A stretch of DNA of 64,000 nt from Nitrospinaceae bacterium (GTDB lineage Bacteria > Nitrospinota > Nitrospinia > Nitrospinales > VA-1), in contig JAJDAZ010000062.1 in assembly GCA_029261595.1 (NCBI GenBank), forward strand, positions 18,157 through 82,156, read 5' to 3'. The notes beneath the pieces were generated by a model. The model did not search any database. It was not told the origin of the DNA and saw only the letters and a list, made by a program, of their open reading frames with translations. Shown piece after piece: positions 18,903-29,123 of the stretch (its first letter is position 1; every line of letters begins with the position of its first letter). Made by a program: the position numbers and the translations under genes.

Positions 18903-19640
18903 TCAGATGGTCAATAATTTAGCTATACGTTGGGTTCTATACTTCAATAGTTTCTCTATGTCCTCTTTCCACCCTTTTGGCAAAGGTGGTTCATTCCAGA
19001 TTAGTTCTTCATACCAGTCCGGGACCATAGATTGATTAAAACCTCTTCTCCCATTTAATGGCGATTCTCCATAAAGATCCATGTAACGCATATAAAATGC
19101 GGCCTTAATCGATTTAGAATTATCAGTGGGCCTTACTGTTCCTTTAGGCAACAACACCACATTACATGCACAAGTAAAATCTCCGTGTGGATTTAACTGA
19201 ATATCGACATGATCAAAAAATCGTTTTTCGAAATCAATTTCCGTTTCTTTATGAGTAAAAATATGGGCCAACTCGAATTGGTTCAGTCCTGTTTTTTTCC
19301 AATTAGGGCCACTGTACATACAACCATTAGCGAGAACACACCAGATATGACGGGGAAACGTATTGTCATCGATTATTGCCCGATATTTCACATTGTAGCT
19401 TTTTTTCTTACCCTTCCCACTTATATATCTTCTTACACCAGGAAAAACGCATGCAGACCCGTCAAAAAGGTAACAATCGATGTCGATTTTTTCACTAAAT
19501 AAGCTTGAAAAATAGTCGTAATCTTTCCTGTTTCTGTCCTGAATAACATTAATAACGTCAGGATGAATGTGATAGCTTAATTGAGATAGAACCTTGCATA
19601 TATCTTTCTCATATTTAGAAATCTTATTCTCGATGAACAT
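18903..19640 (-). CDS. Hypothetical protein, AT-rich; possibly nuclease-like (weak)
   Basis: 245 aa ORF, no confident family; FELAHIFTHKE..CACNVVLLPKGTVRPTD loosely recalls HNH-type His/Asn spacing. Confidence 0.6.
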   Translation of the reverse strand: MFIENKISKYEKDICKVLSQLSYHIHPDVINVIQDRNRKDYDYFSSLFSEKIDIDCYLFDGSACVFPGVRRYISGKGKKKSYNVKYRAIIDDNTFPRHIWCVLANGCMYSGPNWKKTGLNQFELAHIFTHKETEIDFEKRFFDHVDIQLNPHGDFTCACNVVLLPKGTVRPTDNSKSIKAAFYMRYMDLYGESPLNGRRGFNQSMVPDWYEELIWNEPPLPKGWKEDIEKLLKYRTQRIAKLLTI

Positions 19641-19706
19641 TCTCTACCGTTAATTTAAGATTAGATTAATTACACACCCAAAAAACTAAAGGGACCGAAT
19701 GGTGTT

Positions 19707-20168
19707 CTATTTAGAAAACTCCCTAATATAAGCCACGATCTGCCACACCTCTTTATCCTTGAGGGTTTTGTACCCCTTCATTTCAGTGCCTTCCGATCCA
19801 TTCTTGATGACCCAATACAGTTGCCCGTCCGGGATATTTTTCATCATGGCCTTGCAGGTAAAGTTCCTCGGTTTCAGCATCATTTTAAGCGCCGTCATGC
19901 CTTTTCCATTGCCGTTGATGCCGTGGCAGGGGTAACAGCCGAAGGGCTTGGCGCCGCCCATATAAAGCTTTCTACCGGCGGACAGGTTTTTTGGGGTGGC
20001 TTTTAGAGGATTGGCTTTTTCATAAATTTCGGGAGGCGCGGGTTGGGTCGCCCTGTTTTGAACGCAGTCGTTTTCTCCGGCCTGCGCTGTAGGCATCATG
20101 AAGAGTAAGAATAAAACAGCGGCCCCTGCAGAAAAATAAACACCCCGGTTGAATGAATTCACAGGCAC
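19707..20168 (-). CDS. Mono-heme c-type cytochrome, secreted
   Basis: Signal peptide; KPFGCYPCHGINGNGKG (CxxCH); downstream GTEMKGY Met ligand; VWQIVAYIREF. Confidence 0.88.
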   Translation of the reverse strand: MPVNSFNRGVYFSAGAAVLFLLFMMPTAQAGENDCVQNRATQPAPPEIYEKANPLKATPKNLSAGRKLYMGGAKPFGCYPCHGINGNGKGMTALKMMLKPRNFTCKAMMKNIPDGQLYWVIKNGSEGTEMKGYKTLKDKEVWQIVAYIREFSK

Positions 20169-20199
20169 GTCTCCTCAACAAATCGTTCTGTATTGATTT

Positions 20200-20532
20200 T
20201 TATTTCTTCCTCACAAACATTTCAATCACGTTGCCGATGAAACCGCCCATGGCCCCGCCAGTTCCGGCGGCCATGACCAGAATATCGTGATCGCCCGCCT
20301 GGGACCCAAGATACGCACCCGTGAGAACGCCGAAGCAGATGACGAGCAGATACAGCCTGCCGCCCAGCCAGCCGACAAACCCGCCGATGATGGCTCCCAG
20401 GGCTCCGGCACCCGCCATCAATAGGGGGCTGTGAACCACCCAGCCGATGGACAGACCGGTGACCCCCATCAACAAAATTCCGAACACCAGATCATTTTTA
20501 TCTTTTGTTTTCATCCGTAAATTCCAACACAC
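20200..20532 (-). CDS. Small glycine-rich membrane protein, hypothetical
   Basis: Hydrophobic Gly-rich segments (GVTGLSIGWVVHSPLLMAGAGALGAIIGGFVGWLGG). Confidence 0.6.
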   Translation of the reverse strand: MCWNLRMKTKDKNDLVFGILLMGVTGLSIGWVVHSPLLMAGAGALGAIIGGFVGWLGGRLYLLVICFGVLTGAYLGSQAGDHDILVMAAGTGGAMGGFIGNVIEMFVRKK

Positions 20533-20571
20533 CCCATCTCTTATAAAAAGAAAGGGCGGATTTTTTTAAAT

Positions 20572-21333
20572 TTATTCCCTGATAATCAAACTCAGGCAGG
20601 TGACGCCGCCATCGGCTTTTTCAAACTCGCTCATTTCCAGTTCGATGACCTGGAATCCGTGACTGCGGATTTTATCGGCCACTCTTGAAAAACCGGCGGG
20701 TAGTAAAACGAAATCGCCAAGGGTCAGGCAGTTGGCCGCGTAGCGTTCGCTCTCATCCACTTTGATCCATTCAAATTTTTTAAATGAAGACGTCTCCACG
20801 CTTGTGGGATCGATGACCAGAATGCCGTTGCCTAAAAAACTGACGGCGCTTTTTAAGTGCAGTCCGCGAAGGACCGGGACGGGGGTACAGGGCTTTTCGG
20901 AATGGTCGGCAAGGGCCTGAACGGCTTCTTTATTGGTGCGGGTGGACTGGCCGACATAAACCGCATCGTCCGTCATCAGGACATCGCCGCCATCCAGGGT
21001 GACGGGGGGCTGTAAATCAATGATTTTTCGATGGTTGCCCACTTCCCCGGCAACGGATTCCACTTCCCCGCGCCGGCTTTCGGCTTTCATACTGCAGAGC
21101 AAGGCCTTATCGCCAAAAATGACGGCGGTGTCTTCGATGAAAACACTGTCCGGGAACCCTTGCAGAGGCTCCAGCGTCACAACGCGCGCGCCTGCCTGCT
21201 GTAACGCACGGACATAGCTACTGTGCTGTTCAAGAGCGAGTTTAAAGTCTATCCGGGTTTTTTGTGGATGGCCCGAAAGGGCGTCAATGAAATCAGGACC
21301 GGGTTTTCTGACCAGAGCGACGGATGAAAGCAT
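20572..21333 (-). CDS. Dimethylarginine dimethylaminohydrolase/amidinotransferase-family protein
   Basis: FPDSVFIEDTAVIFGDKALL, VTLDGGDVLMTDDAVYVGQSTRTNKEAVQAL, LHLKSAVSFLGNGILVID, ADGGVTCLSLII. Confidence 0.88.
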   Translation of the reverse strand: MLSSVALVRKPGPDFIDALSGHPQKTRIDFKLALEQHSSYVRALQQAGARVVTLEPLQGFPDSVFIEDTAVIFGDKALLCSMKAESRRGEVESVAGEVGNHRKIIDLQPPVTLDGGDVLMTDDAVYVGQSTRTNKEAVQALADHSEKPCTPVPVLRGLHLKSAVSFLGNGILVIDPTSVETSSFKKFEWIKVDESERYAANCLTLGDFVLLPAGFSRVADKIRSHGFQVIELEMSEFEKADGGVTCLSLIIRE

Positions 21334-21414
21334 CTAAAGAATATAGCATTCAGAATATTAAATTCCATCCCTGAAATAAATGGACTCTATATTCCTTATT
21401 TTATCTTCTTGTTT

Positions 21415-21888
21415 TCAGTCGATGGTTTTATTGCCCATGAGCCGGGAAAAATACAACATGGGCAATTCTTTTTTGGCTTTTCTAAGAATTTTCATCGTCG
21501 CTTTATCCGGTTTGAGATTGAACTGGATTTTTTCAGGACGCGCCATGTAAAGGAAACCGTTCACCATAGTGAAATCGTGCTTGTTAAACCGCAGGATTCT
21601 GCGTTGATATTCGTGAGGCGCCTGATGAACCTCATCCAATCTTGACAGGTACTTGTGATCCATTTCGTACATGACACCAACGGTCATCCCCGCGTTGTCT
21701 GGGGTGGGCTCGATATTGGACAAACCCAGCCCTTCCGGGGCATTTTCGTCCGAAGGGACTTTATTGAACACCACCCTGTGGGCCGAGAGGGTAACCGCCA
21801 ATTTGGCGACATAGTCCAGGCCCTGCTCCTTGAAATAGTCTTCGTTCATCAACTCCCCGTAAGCGAAAAAATTTATTATCTCTGCCAT
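21415..21888 (-). CDS. Gamma-glutamylcyclotransferase-like protein
   Basis: FFAYGELMNEDYF, NIEPTPDNAGMTVGVMYEMDHKYLSRLDEVHQAPHEYQRR. Confidence 0.75.
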   Translation of the reverse strand: MAEIINFFAYGELMNEDYFKEQGLDYVAKLAVTLSAHRVVFNKVPSDENAPEGLGLSNIEPTPDNAGMTVGVMYEMDHKYLSRLDEVHQAPHEYQRRILRFNKHDFTMVNGFLYMARPEKIQFNLKPDKATMKILRKAKKELPMLYFSRLMGNKTID

Positions 21889-21939
21889 TTAAGACTCCAT
21901 CGTGATATTTTCTTATTACAAATGCCAGTGGCATTAAAT

Positions 21940-21969
21940 TTGGTGACAAAAGGAAGACTATGTTATAAT
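21940..21969 (+). promoter_or_regulatory. Candidate sigma70-type promoter upstream of trxA (TTGGTG - 18 nt - TATAAT)
   Basis: Perfect TATAAT at 21964-21969 with a -35-like TTGGTG 18 nt upstream. Confidence 0.45.
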
Positions 21970-22139
21970 TCAACCCGTCATCCACTTCAACATTATTGGG
22001 TCTGGTTCAAAAAATTAAAGCACTTGGCGGTGGTTTGCCAGGGAAATTGCTTTTGTCCTGATTGACTTCAATCAACTCGTCTCGTTTTGAGCGGGTGAAA
22101 ATAATCGGAATTTCAATTAATAACAAATAGGAGACTTAT

Positions 22140-22481
22140 ATGCCAGCCGGTAAAGTTGTTACAGTATCTGACGCTGAATTTGAAGCATCGGTTGTTCAAA
22201 ATGGGAAACCCGTCATTGTGGATTTCTGGGCCGAGTGGTGCCAGCCCTGCAAAATGCTCGCTCCCACAGTAGAAGAAATTGCCAATGAATACGATGATAA
22301 AATTCTAGTGACGAAATTAAACGTCGATGACAACCCCGCAACCGCCACAAAATTCGGCATTCGCGGTATCCCTACCTTATTGTTTTTCAAAGACGGCCAG
22401 GTGGTTCAGCAAATTGTGGGCGTCAAAACAAAGGCGGAAATCAAGAAAATCATCGATGAAAACCTGTTTGCTGCTTCCTGA
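22140..22481 (+). CDS. trxA: Thioredoxin
   Basis: PVIVDFWAEWCQPCKMLAPTVEEIA, GIRGIPTLLFFKDGQ; note WCQPC rather than WCGPC. Confidence 0.95.
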   Translation: MPAGKVVTVSDAEFEASVVQNGKPVIVDFWAEWCQPCKMLAPTVEEIANEYDDKILVTKLNVDDNPATATKFGIRGIPTLLFFKDGQVVQQIVGVKTKAEIKKIIDENLFAAS

Positions 22482-22509
22482 GCGCTCTGAAAATTTCCTG
22501 CCTGCATAA

Positions 22510-22543
22510 ATTTAAAGGCTCGACCGATTAATCCGGCGAGCCT
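22510..22543 (-). terminator. Putative terminator between convergent trxA and bioB
   Basis: Inverted repeat AGGCTCG(22516-22522)/CGAGCCT(22537-22543), T-rich on the minus-strand downstream side (tttaaattta). Confidence 0.5.
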
Positions 22544-22590
22544 GATGCTCTCAAAAGTATTTTTCAGCCCACCCACTGGATGGGAAAAAA

Positions 22591-23592
22591 CTATACCGAT
22601 TCGTAAACCGGGCGAAGACCCAACCCTTCGATCATATCGATGTCTTTTTTGGGGTCCTGGCCTTTGGTGGTGAGGTAATTGCCGCCCAGAATTCCGTTGG
22701 CGCCCGCCGCAAACAGTTTTTTCTGCTGATCGCTGAACACTTCCTCACGCCCGCCGCAGACAAACAAATCCATTTTGGGTAGCACCAGCCGCAATAACGC
22801 GATGACCCGGAGCGCTTCATAAAGATCCATGACGCCCAGATGCTCAAGGCCCGTGCCTTCGATCGGTTTCAAAAAATTGATCGGCAACGATTGCGTTCCG
22901 AGCGCCTTGATGTCCAATGCGAGCTCCACTCTTTGGGCATACGTTTCACCCATGCCAAACACCCCGCCAACGCAAACCTGAAGCCCGGCTTCCTTGGCGT
23001 TTTCCACAGCCCTCACTTCATCCTCGTAAGTGTGCGTGGTGACGATGTTTTTGAAATGGCTGGCGGCGGTTTCCAGATTGTGATGACAACGATCCAGACC
23101 GGCTGATTTCAATTCCTTCAAATTCTCCAGGCTCATGAGCCCCATCGAACAACAGGTTTCCAAACTTGTTTCCGCTTTAATGCGTTTGACCGCTTCGATG
23201 ATTCGATCCAATTCCTTGCGGTCGTCCATTGCCGTTCCGGAGGTGACGATGGAAAATTCGTTGGACCCAAACGCCTCAGCTTCCTTGGCGGCGGCCACGA
23301 TCTCGTCCACGTCCATCAATTCATATTCCGGCGAGTCCGTTTCAAACTGGCTCGATTGGGCGCAGAAGGAACAATCCTCCACGCAACGGCCCGATTTCGC
23401 ATTGACGATGGAACAGATTTTTACATCCGGGCCTTTGAACCGGTCGCGGACTTTATCCGTGCCTATGAACAGGTAATCCAGTTCTTCATGGGTCAGCGTT
23501 TCCAACTGCAACGCATCGGCACGCGAGACACTCTCCCCTTGAAGAGCGTTGTCGATCAGTCGATCCATAAATTCTTTTTGCATGGCAATCAA
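22591..23592 (-). CDS. bioB: Biotin synthase
   Basis: SIVNAKSGRCVEDCSFCAQSS (radical SAM CxxxCxxC), CCSMGLMSLENLKELKSAGLDRCHHNLET, LPINFLKPIEGTGL, GANGILGGNYLTTKGQ. Confidence 0.96.
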   Translation of the reverse strand: MIAMQKEFMDRLIDNALQGESVSRADALQLETLTHEELDYLFIGTDKVRDRFKGPDVKICSIVNAKSGRCVEDCSFCAQSSQFETDSPEYELMDVDEIVAAAKEAEAFGSNEFSIVTSGTAMDDRKELDRIIEAVKRIKAETSLETCCSMGLMSLENLKELKSAGLDRCHHNLETAASHFKNIVTTHTYEDEVRAVENAKEAGLQVCVGGVFGMGETYAQRVELALDIKALGTQSLPINFLKPIEGTGLEHLGVMDLYEALRVIALLRLVLPKMDLFVCGGREEVFSDQQKKLFAAGANGILGGNYLTTKGQDPKKDIDMIEGLGLRPVYESV

Positions 23593-23628
23593 TTCTTTAA
23601 TTTGGAGTTGTGGAATTCTACCACAAAT

Positions 23629-25710
23629 TTATTCGTAATTTAGCAGTTTGACCAGATCCGCCCCTGAAGTGACCGGAGCCAGACAAGTTCCCTGACGGCA
23701 GACATAAGCCGTGGTCTTGCCATCCACCACCTTGCGCCCGGTAAGAAGCGGGACTTCCTTGGCCGCCTGTTCCACCTCATCCGCCCAGGCGAAGGCAAAA
23801 ACGGCGTTGGGGAAAAAGCCTCGGCGAATGGTTTTCAGCATCTCATCGGTGGACGAATGGTTTCGTGGAGCCACAATGGCAACTTCTTTCAACCCGCCCA
23901 GATAAAGATGCATCGCCTGCATCATGAACGCCGAGTTCAACCCGTATTCCATGATGTCTTCATGAAACGCCATGAAGATTTTCTCTGCGTGGGCACTGAG
24001 CGCGGGATCGGCCATATAAGCGGACAATCTCAGAAACGCCATCGCCGCGTTGCTGTTGCCGGAAGGCTCGACTCCGTCGTATCCGGAGATTTGCCGGACG
24101 ATCAGGTTTTCCGCATCGTCGGCGGTTTCGTAATAAGCGCCGTCCGAGGAAAATTTTTCCTCTACCAGGGCCATCAAATCTCCGGCATGGCCAATATACT
24201 CTCCCTTATAGGTTGCCTCGTAAAGGTCCAGACAGGCGACCGCAATCGAGGAGTAATCGAACAGATAACCGTCGTAACGCGCTTCGCCCTCCCGGTAGCG
24301 GCGCAACAACTTGCCGTCCGGTTGATGCAACGTCGTGAGAATAAAGTTCATCGCCGTTTCGGCTTTTTCGATGCGCTTGGAATCGTCCAAAACCCTTCCG
24401 GTTTTTGCCATGGCGGAGATCATCAATCCGTTCCATGAGGTGAGGACCTTATCGTCCAGCAAGGGGCGGATGCGCTTGTTACGAGTTTCCAGGAGCAATT
24501 GCCGCGCCCGTCCCAGTTCTTCTATAACTGTGGGTTCATCCACCCTCAACTCTTTGGATAATTCCGCCACCGATTGCGTGACATTGAGATTATTCTTGCC
24601 CTCGAAATTTCCGCCTGACGTGACGTTGTAGTAGGGCATGGCGATGCTGGCTGTTTTATGCCCCAGAACCTGTTCGATCTCCTCCTTGGTCCACACATAA
24701 AACTTGCCTTCCACGCCTTCACTGTCTGCGTCTTCCGCGCTGTGAAATGCTCCTTCAGCCGAAGTCATGTCGCGGTCGATGTATTGCAACACGTCGTTGG
24801 CGTGGTCCGCAAACTCCTGTTGGCCGTTGACCTGATAGGTCTCGATCAACGCCGTGACAAACAGCGAGTTGTCGTACAGCATCTTTTCAAAATGCGGGAT
24901 CAGCCATTTGTAGTCGGTGCTATAACGGCTGAGACCACCGCCAATCTGGTCGTAGATGCCGCCGTTCTTCATGGCCTTCAAGGTGTTCTCGGCCATCGCC
25001 AGACTGTGTGCTTCACCGGTCCGGCGGTGATGCCGCAACAATAAAGACAGCCCCATCGAAGGAGGAAATTTGTTTTGCTGTTGAAAGGCAAACCCGTGAT
25101 TCAAGGAATCGTAATGCCGCCCGAACAGCTCCGCCGCCTTGTCTTCGCCGTCAAAATCCAACGTGTCGAGCGACCCGCTTTTCGTTTCCCTGGCCGAAGA
25201 ATTACGAATGGCCTGAATCAAAGCCGCGCCCTGTTTCTCGACTTTTTCGTGTTCGTTCTGCCAGGTGTTGTTGAGGAATATCAAAACATCCTCGAACGAA
25301 GGCAGGTTGTGCCGTCTTTCCGGAGGAAAATAGGTGCCGCCATAAAAGGGAATCCCCTCTGGCGTGATAAATACGTTCAACGGCCACCCGCCCTGCTGAC
25401 CCAGGTTCTGCACTGCCTGCATGTAAATGCTGTCCACATCCGGGCGTTCTTCGCGGTCCACCTTGATGCTGATGAAATGGCTGTTGAGTAATTTCGCCAG
25501 TTCCGGGTCTTCAAACGATTCCCGCTCCATCACGTGACACCAGTGACAGGTGGCGTAGCCGATGCTGACCAGCAGGGGCATGTTTTTTTCTTTGGCAATT
25601 TTAAACGGCTCATCCCCCCAGGCGTACCAGTTCACTGGATTGTGCGCGTGCTGAAGCAGGTAGGGGCTCTTCTCGTGTACGAGTTGATTGGTGAAGGGAA
25701 AATCGTTCAT
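23629..25710 (-). CDS. Thioredoxin-domain/N-acylglucosamine epimerase-like protein (YyaL/DUF255, spermatogenesis-associated 20 family)
   Basis: [90 protein letters not shown]; start reassigned to internal Met (MNDFPF). Confidence 0.93.
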   Translation of the reverse strand: MNDFPFTNQLVHEKSPYLLQHAHNPVNWYAWGDEPFKIAKEKNMPLLVSIGYATCHWCHVMERESFEDPELAKLLNSHFISIKVDREERPDVDSIYMQAVQNLGQQGGWPLNVFITPEGIPFYGGTYFPPERRHNLPSFEDVLIFLNNTWQNEHEKVEKQGAALIQAIRNSSARETKSGSLDTLDFDGEDKAAELFGRHYDSLNHGFAFQQQNKFPPSMGLSLLLRHHRRTGEAHSLAMAENTLKAMKNGGIYDQIGGGLSRYSTDYKWLIPHFEKMLYDNSLFVTALIETYQVNGQQEFADHANDVLQYIDRDMTSAEGAFHSAEDADSEGVEGKFYVWTKEEIEQVLGHKTASIAMPYYNVTSGGNFEGKNNLNVTQSVAELSKELRVDEPTVIEELGRARQLLLETRNKRIRPLLDDKVLTSWNGLMISAMAKTGRVLDDSKRIEKAETAMNFILTTLHQPDGKLLRRYREGEARYDGYLFDYSSIAVACLDLYEATYKGEYIGHAGDLMALVEEKFSSDGAYYETADDAENLIVRQISGYDGVEPSGNSNAAMAFLRLSAYMADPALSAHAEKIFMAFHEDIMEYGLNSAFMMQAMHLYLGGLKEVAIVAPRNHSSTDEMLKTIRRGFFPNAVFAFAWADEVEQAAKEVPLLTGRKVVDGKTTAYVCRQGTCLAPVTSGADLVKLLNYE

Positions 25711-25739
25711 GAAAGATTCGAGGGAAATGCCGATTAATT

Positions 25740-26999
25740 TTATAGTTTTCCAAAGCGATCGAAAAAATCGGGAAACGATTTTTCCACGCACTTGGGATTT
25801 TTAATTTTAACGCCGGGGATTTTTAACCCGGCCAGCGCAAAGCTCATGGCCATGCGGTGATCGTCGTAAGTTTCAATCTCAGCCCCCGAATATTGTTCCG
25901 CCGGGCGGATGGTCAGATAATCTTCACCGCTATCCACCTCAGTTCCCAGCCGGGAAAGTTCCATTGCCAATGCCTCGATACGGTCGGTTTCCTTGATCCT
26001 TAAATTACCGATCCCCGTGATGGATGTTTTCCCTTCGGCGAACAGAGCAACCACCGCCAGCGTCTGCACCACATCCGGCATGTTATTCATATTGATGGTG
26101 ATTCCCTTTAAAGGGTTCCCTTTTACGCGGATTTTTTCCGAAGACTTCTCGATTTCACAGCCCATTTGCGCGAGCACATCAACAAATTGCGCGTCCCCCT
26201 GAACGCTGTCCGGGTTCAAACCGGTGAGGGAAATCTCCCCGCCCGCCACCGCCGCCGCCCCCAGGAAATAGGACGCGCTCGACCAGTCGCCCTCGACCCG
26301 GTAGTCCCTAGCCCGGTAGTGCTCACCGGCAAAAACTTTAAAGCGTTGGTAATTCTCATTTTCTACACGGACTCCGAAGGCCCCCATGATGTCCAAAGTG
26401 ATGTCGGCATAGGTTTTGGAGGTGAGGTCCCCCTGAATGCGGATCGTGGTGTCGTTGGCAAAATAGGGCGCGGACAGGAGAATCGAGGTCAGGTATTGAC
26501 TGCTTTTGTTCCCCGCCAGACGCACCTCCCCGCCCGGAACCTGTCCGCCGTGAATCTCCAAAGGTGGGCATTGATTGCCCCTGACCGACACCGCCTCAAC
26601 CTGCATTTGCTTGAGACAATCCAGCAAATCGCCGATGGGCCGCTCCTGCATGCGTTTATCGCCGTTTAAACGCGTCACCCCGTTTGCCAGGGTGGAAAAC
26701 GTGGTCAGAAAACGCATGGTGGTGCCGGCGTTGCCGACGAATATTTCCTCGGCCGGGGCGGTTATTTTCCCGCCCGTACCGGAAACGATAAAGGCTTTCC
26801 CGTCCTCCCGCCTAACCGGAATACCGAAGCGAATCAACGCCTCGCTCATATAATGCGTGTCGTCGCTGAACAGGGGGTTCTCGACCCGGCACTCGCCGTC
26901 AGCCAGAGCGGCGATCAACAACGCCCGGTTCGTGTAGCTCTTCGATGCGGGAATATCCACGGTGGCGGACAGGTGTTCGACAGGCTGGATTTCGATCAA
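25740..26999 (-). CDS. aroA: 3-phosphoshikimate 1-carboxyvinyltransferase
   Basis: [91 protein letters not shown]. Confidence 0.96.
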   Translation of the reverse strand: MIEIQPVEHLSATVDIPASKSYTNRALLIAALADGECRVENPLFSDDTHYMSEALIRFGIPVRREDGKAFIVSGTGGKITAPAEEIFVGNAGTTMRFLTTFSTLANGVTRLNGDKRMQERPIGDLLDCLKQMQVEAVSVRGNQCPPLEIHGGQVPGGEVRLAGNKSSQYLTSILLSAPYFANDTTIRIQGDLTSKTYADITLDIMGAFGVRVENENYQRFKVFAGEHYRARDYRVEGDWSSASYFLGAAAVAGGEISLTGLNPDSVQGDAQFVDVLAQMGCEIEKSSEKIRVKGNPLKGITINMNNMPDVVQTLAVVALFAEGKTSITGIGNLRIKETDRIEALAMELSRLGTEVDSGEDYLTIRPAEQYSGAEIETYDDHRMAMSFALAGLKIPGVKIKNPKCVEKSFPDFFDRFGKL

Positions 27000-27172
27000 G
27001 GAAACTCCCCTTACAGTTTTGTTTATAACTGGTTAAGTAGATAAACGAAGTAATATAACATACCGCAAAAAGTGATCTTTAATTATATTCAGGAATTTTA
27101 TATACTGAACGCTTGAAAAACTTCTACCCGCAGGAATTGCGGGGCCATTTTTCTTGAAAGGAAGCAACCCTC

Positions 27173-27823
27173 ATGGCCGACAAATGGATGATTCGCGGGT
27201 CTCAATTCGCTAACTGCAATTGCGACTTTGGATGCCCCTGCCAGTTCTATTCAAAAACAACCCACGGCTTTTGCGAGGCCAGCAACAGCGTGCTCATTGA
27301 AGAAGGGTATTTCAACGACACCCCCTTGGACGGCCTGTCCTTCGTCCTGCTGGTAAAATGGCCGGGAGAAGTTGCTGAAGGTAACGGAAGCCAGCAGGTC
27401 ATTATTGACGAGCGCGCCAACCCAGAACAGCGCGAAGCCATTCGCAAGATCGCTCATGGCGAATCCACCGCACCTGGCTCCACGCATTTTTTTATTTTCA
27501 ACAGTACCATGTCCGAAGTGCATGACCCGCTCTTCGCGCCCATAGAAATGAGTATTGATGTCGATGAACGACGCGCTCATACAAAAATTAAAGGACTGGT
27601 CGAATCCACAGGCTCGCCGTTAAAAAACCCGTTCAACGGCGAGGAAATGAAAAAAGGAATTCATCTGCCCAAGGGTTTTGAGTACACCTATGCCGAGGTG
27701 GGGTCGGGCAATTCCAAAGTAACTTCTGATATCGAACTGGATCTCAACGAAAGCCACGGCCATTTCAATATCCTGCACATGAATCAGGACGGCGTGATTC
27801 ATCACGAATTGTCCGGCGCGTAA
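27173..27823 (+). CDS. DUF1326 domain-containing protein
   Basis: MIRGSQFANCNCDFGCPCQFYSKTTHGFCEA.. Cys cluster; immediately followed by DUF2182-like gene. Confidence 0.8.
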   Translation: MADKWMIRGSQFANCNCDFGCPCQFYSKTTHGFCEASNSVLIEEGYFNDTPLDGLSFVLLVKWPGEVAEGNGSQQVIIDERANPEQREAIRKIAHGESTAPGSTHFFIFNSTMSEVHDPLFAPIEMSIDVDERRAHTKIKGLVESTGSPLKNPFNGEEMKKGIHLPKGFEYTYAEVGSGNSKVTSDIELDLNESHGHFNILHMNQDGVIHHELSGA

Positions 27824-27827
27824 TCGG

Positions 27828-28595
27828 ATGCCGCCAGCCCCGCATTTGCCAAGGCGGGATTTCTGGGCCGTCATCTTATCCCTCACCGGCGTCACCCTCT
27901 TGTCCTGGGCTTATCTGTTTTCCCTGGCGGGCGACATGTCCATGCCCCAGGGCATGGACGCCATGCAGATGGCTTCCTGGACCCCTCGATATTTCCTGAT
28001 GATGTTTCTCATGTGGGCCATCATGATGGTCGGCATGATGTTGCCTTCCGTCACTCCCACTGTCTTGATCTACGCCGCCGTCGCCCGAAAATCAGCCCGG
28101 CAGGGAACCCCCGTCGCCCCCACAAGCGTGTTTGTCTCCGGCTACCTCGCGGTCTGGATAGTCTTCAGCGTGTTTGCGACCCTCCTGCAAATGGGGTTGG
28201 AACGGGCCGGGCTCTTGTCCCCCATGATGGTTTCTAAAAGCTCCATTTTGGGAGCCGCGTTGCTCATCCTCGCTGGCGTTTATCAATGGTTGCCCTTGAA
28301 AGACAAATGTCTGGATCATTGCCGCTCGCCGGTGGATTTTATTTCTCATCATTGGCAGAGCGGCACACTCGGCGCGTTTAAAATGGGTCTGTCCCACGGA
28401 GGGTATTGCCTCGGTTGCTGCTGGGCGTTGATGGCTCTGCTGTTCGTGGGCGGGGTGATGAACCTGCTCTGGATCGCCCTGATCGCGTTATTTGTGCTAC
28501 TGGAAAAGATCCTGCCGCTGGGAGACAGGGGCGGACGCGTATCGGGAATTTTGATGATTATCACCGGTCTGGCGATCGGGTTTATGGGAACGTGA
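27828..28595 (+). CDS. DUF2182 domain-containing integral membrane protein
   Basis: YFLMMFLMWAIMMVGMMLPSVTPTVLIYA, GVYQWLPLKDKCLDHCRSPVDFI, GLSHGGYCLGCCWALM. Confidence 0.85.
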   Translation: MPPAPHLPRRDFWAVILSLTGVTLLSWAYLFSLAGDMSMPQGMDAMQMASWTPRYFLMMFLMWAIMMVGMMLPSVTPTVLIYAAVARKSARQGTPVAPTSVFVSGYLAVWIVFSVFATLLQMGLERAGLLSPMMVSKSSILGAALLILAGVYQWLPLKDKCLDHCRSPVDFISHHWQSGTLGAFKMGLSHGGYCLGCCWALMALLFVGGVMNLLWIALIALFVLLEKILPLGDRGGRVSGILMIITGLAIGFMGT

Positions 28596-28725
28596 ATCGG
28601 TCCTGTTCCCCGGCATCCCCACGCTTGTTTCCCTTCCCAGATTTTGCTAACATGCGCTCTCACTGAGAGAGTTGTTTAATATTGCTTTATCCTGATGATT
28701 GAAAAAGCTCATCGGGACCCGGGTC

Positions 28726-29016
28726 ATGAGTGAAAAAAAAGAGACCTTATGGTATCGGCTGTGGGATCATAAGTCCGAAAAGGAAAAAAAACGCCTGCGG
28801 TCGCTGATTCCGTGGATTCTTTACGGAGGCTTGATCATGTACGGAATCATTTACCTGTCGATTCTCAATACGGTGCACCGGTATAATCCCGGTCCGGCGG
28901 TCAAATCCTGGTTCGGCGGAGACAGCCCGGAAATTCTCAAGGCCCGGAACAAGGAAAAAGCCCAGCAGGAAGCGAGCTACAAGGGCTTGCGCAAGCGCGT
29001 CGCCGGCGGCCGCTAG
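28726..29016 (+). CDS. Small single-TM hypothetical protein
   Basis: MSEKKETLWYRLWDHKSEKEKKRLRSLIPWILYGGLIMYGIIYLSI; internal ATG 28726 preferred over 28699. Confidence 0.55.
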   Translation: MSEKKETLWYRLWDHKSEKEKKRLRSLIPWILYGGLIMYGIIYLSILNTVHRYNPGPAVKSWFGGDSPEILKARNKEKAQQEASYKGLRKRVAGGR

Positions 29017-29123
29017 CGGGCAACGCCCGCAGGAAAAGTTGACGGGCGATGGGTTTTTGATCGGCCCAAGCTGGATTGTTGAATCATATTGTTTGAATTA
29101 AAAATTTCCCTGGGAGGCATTCC

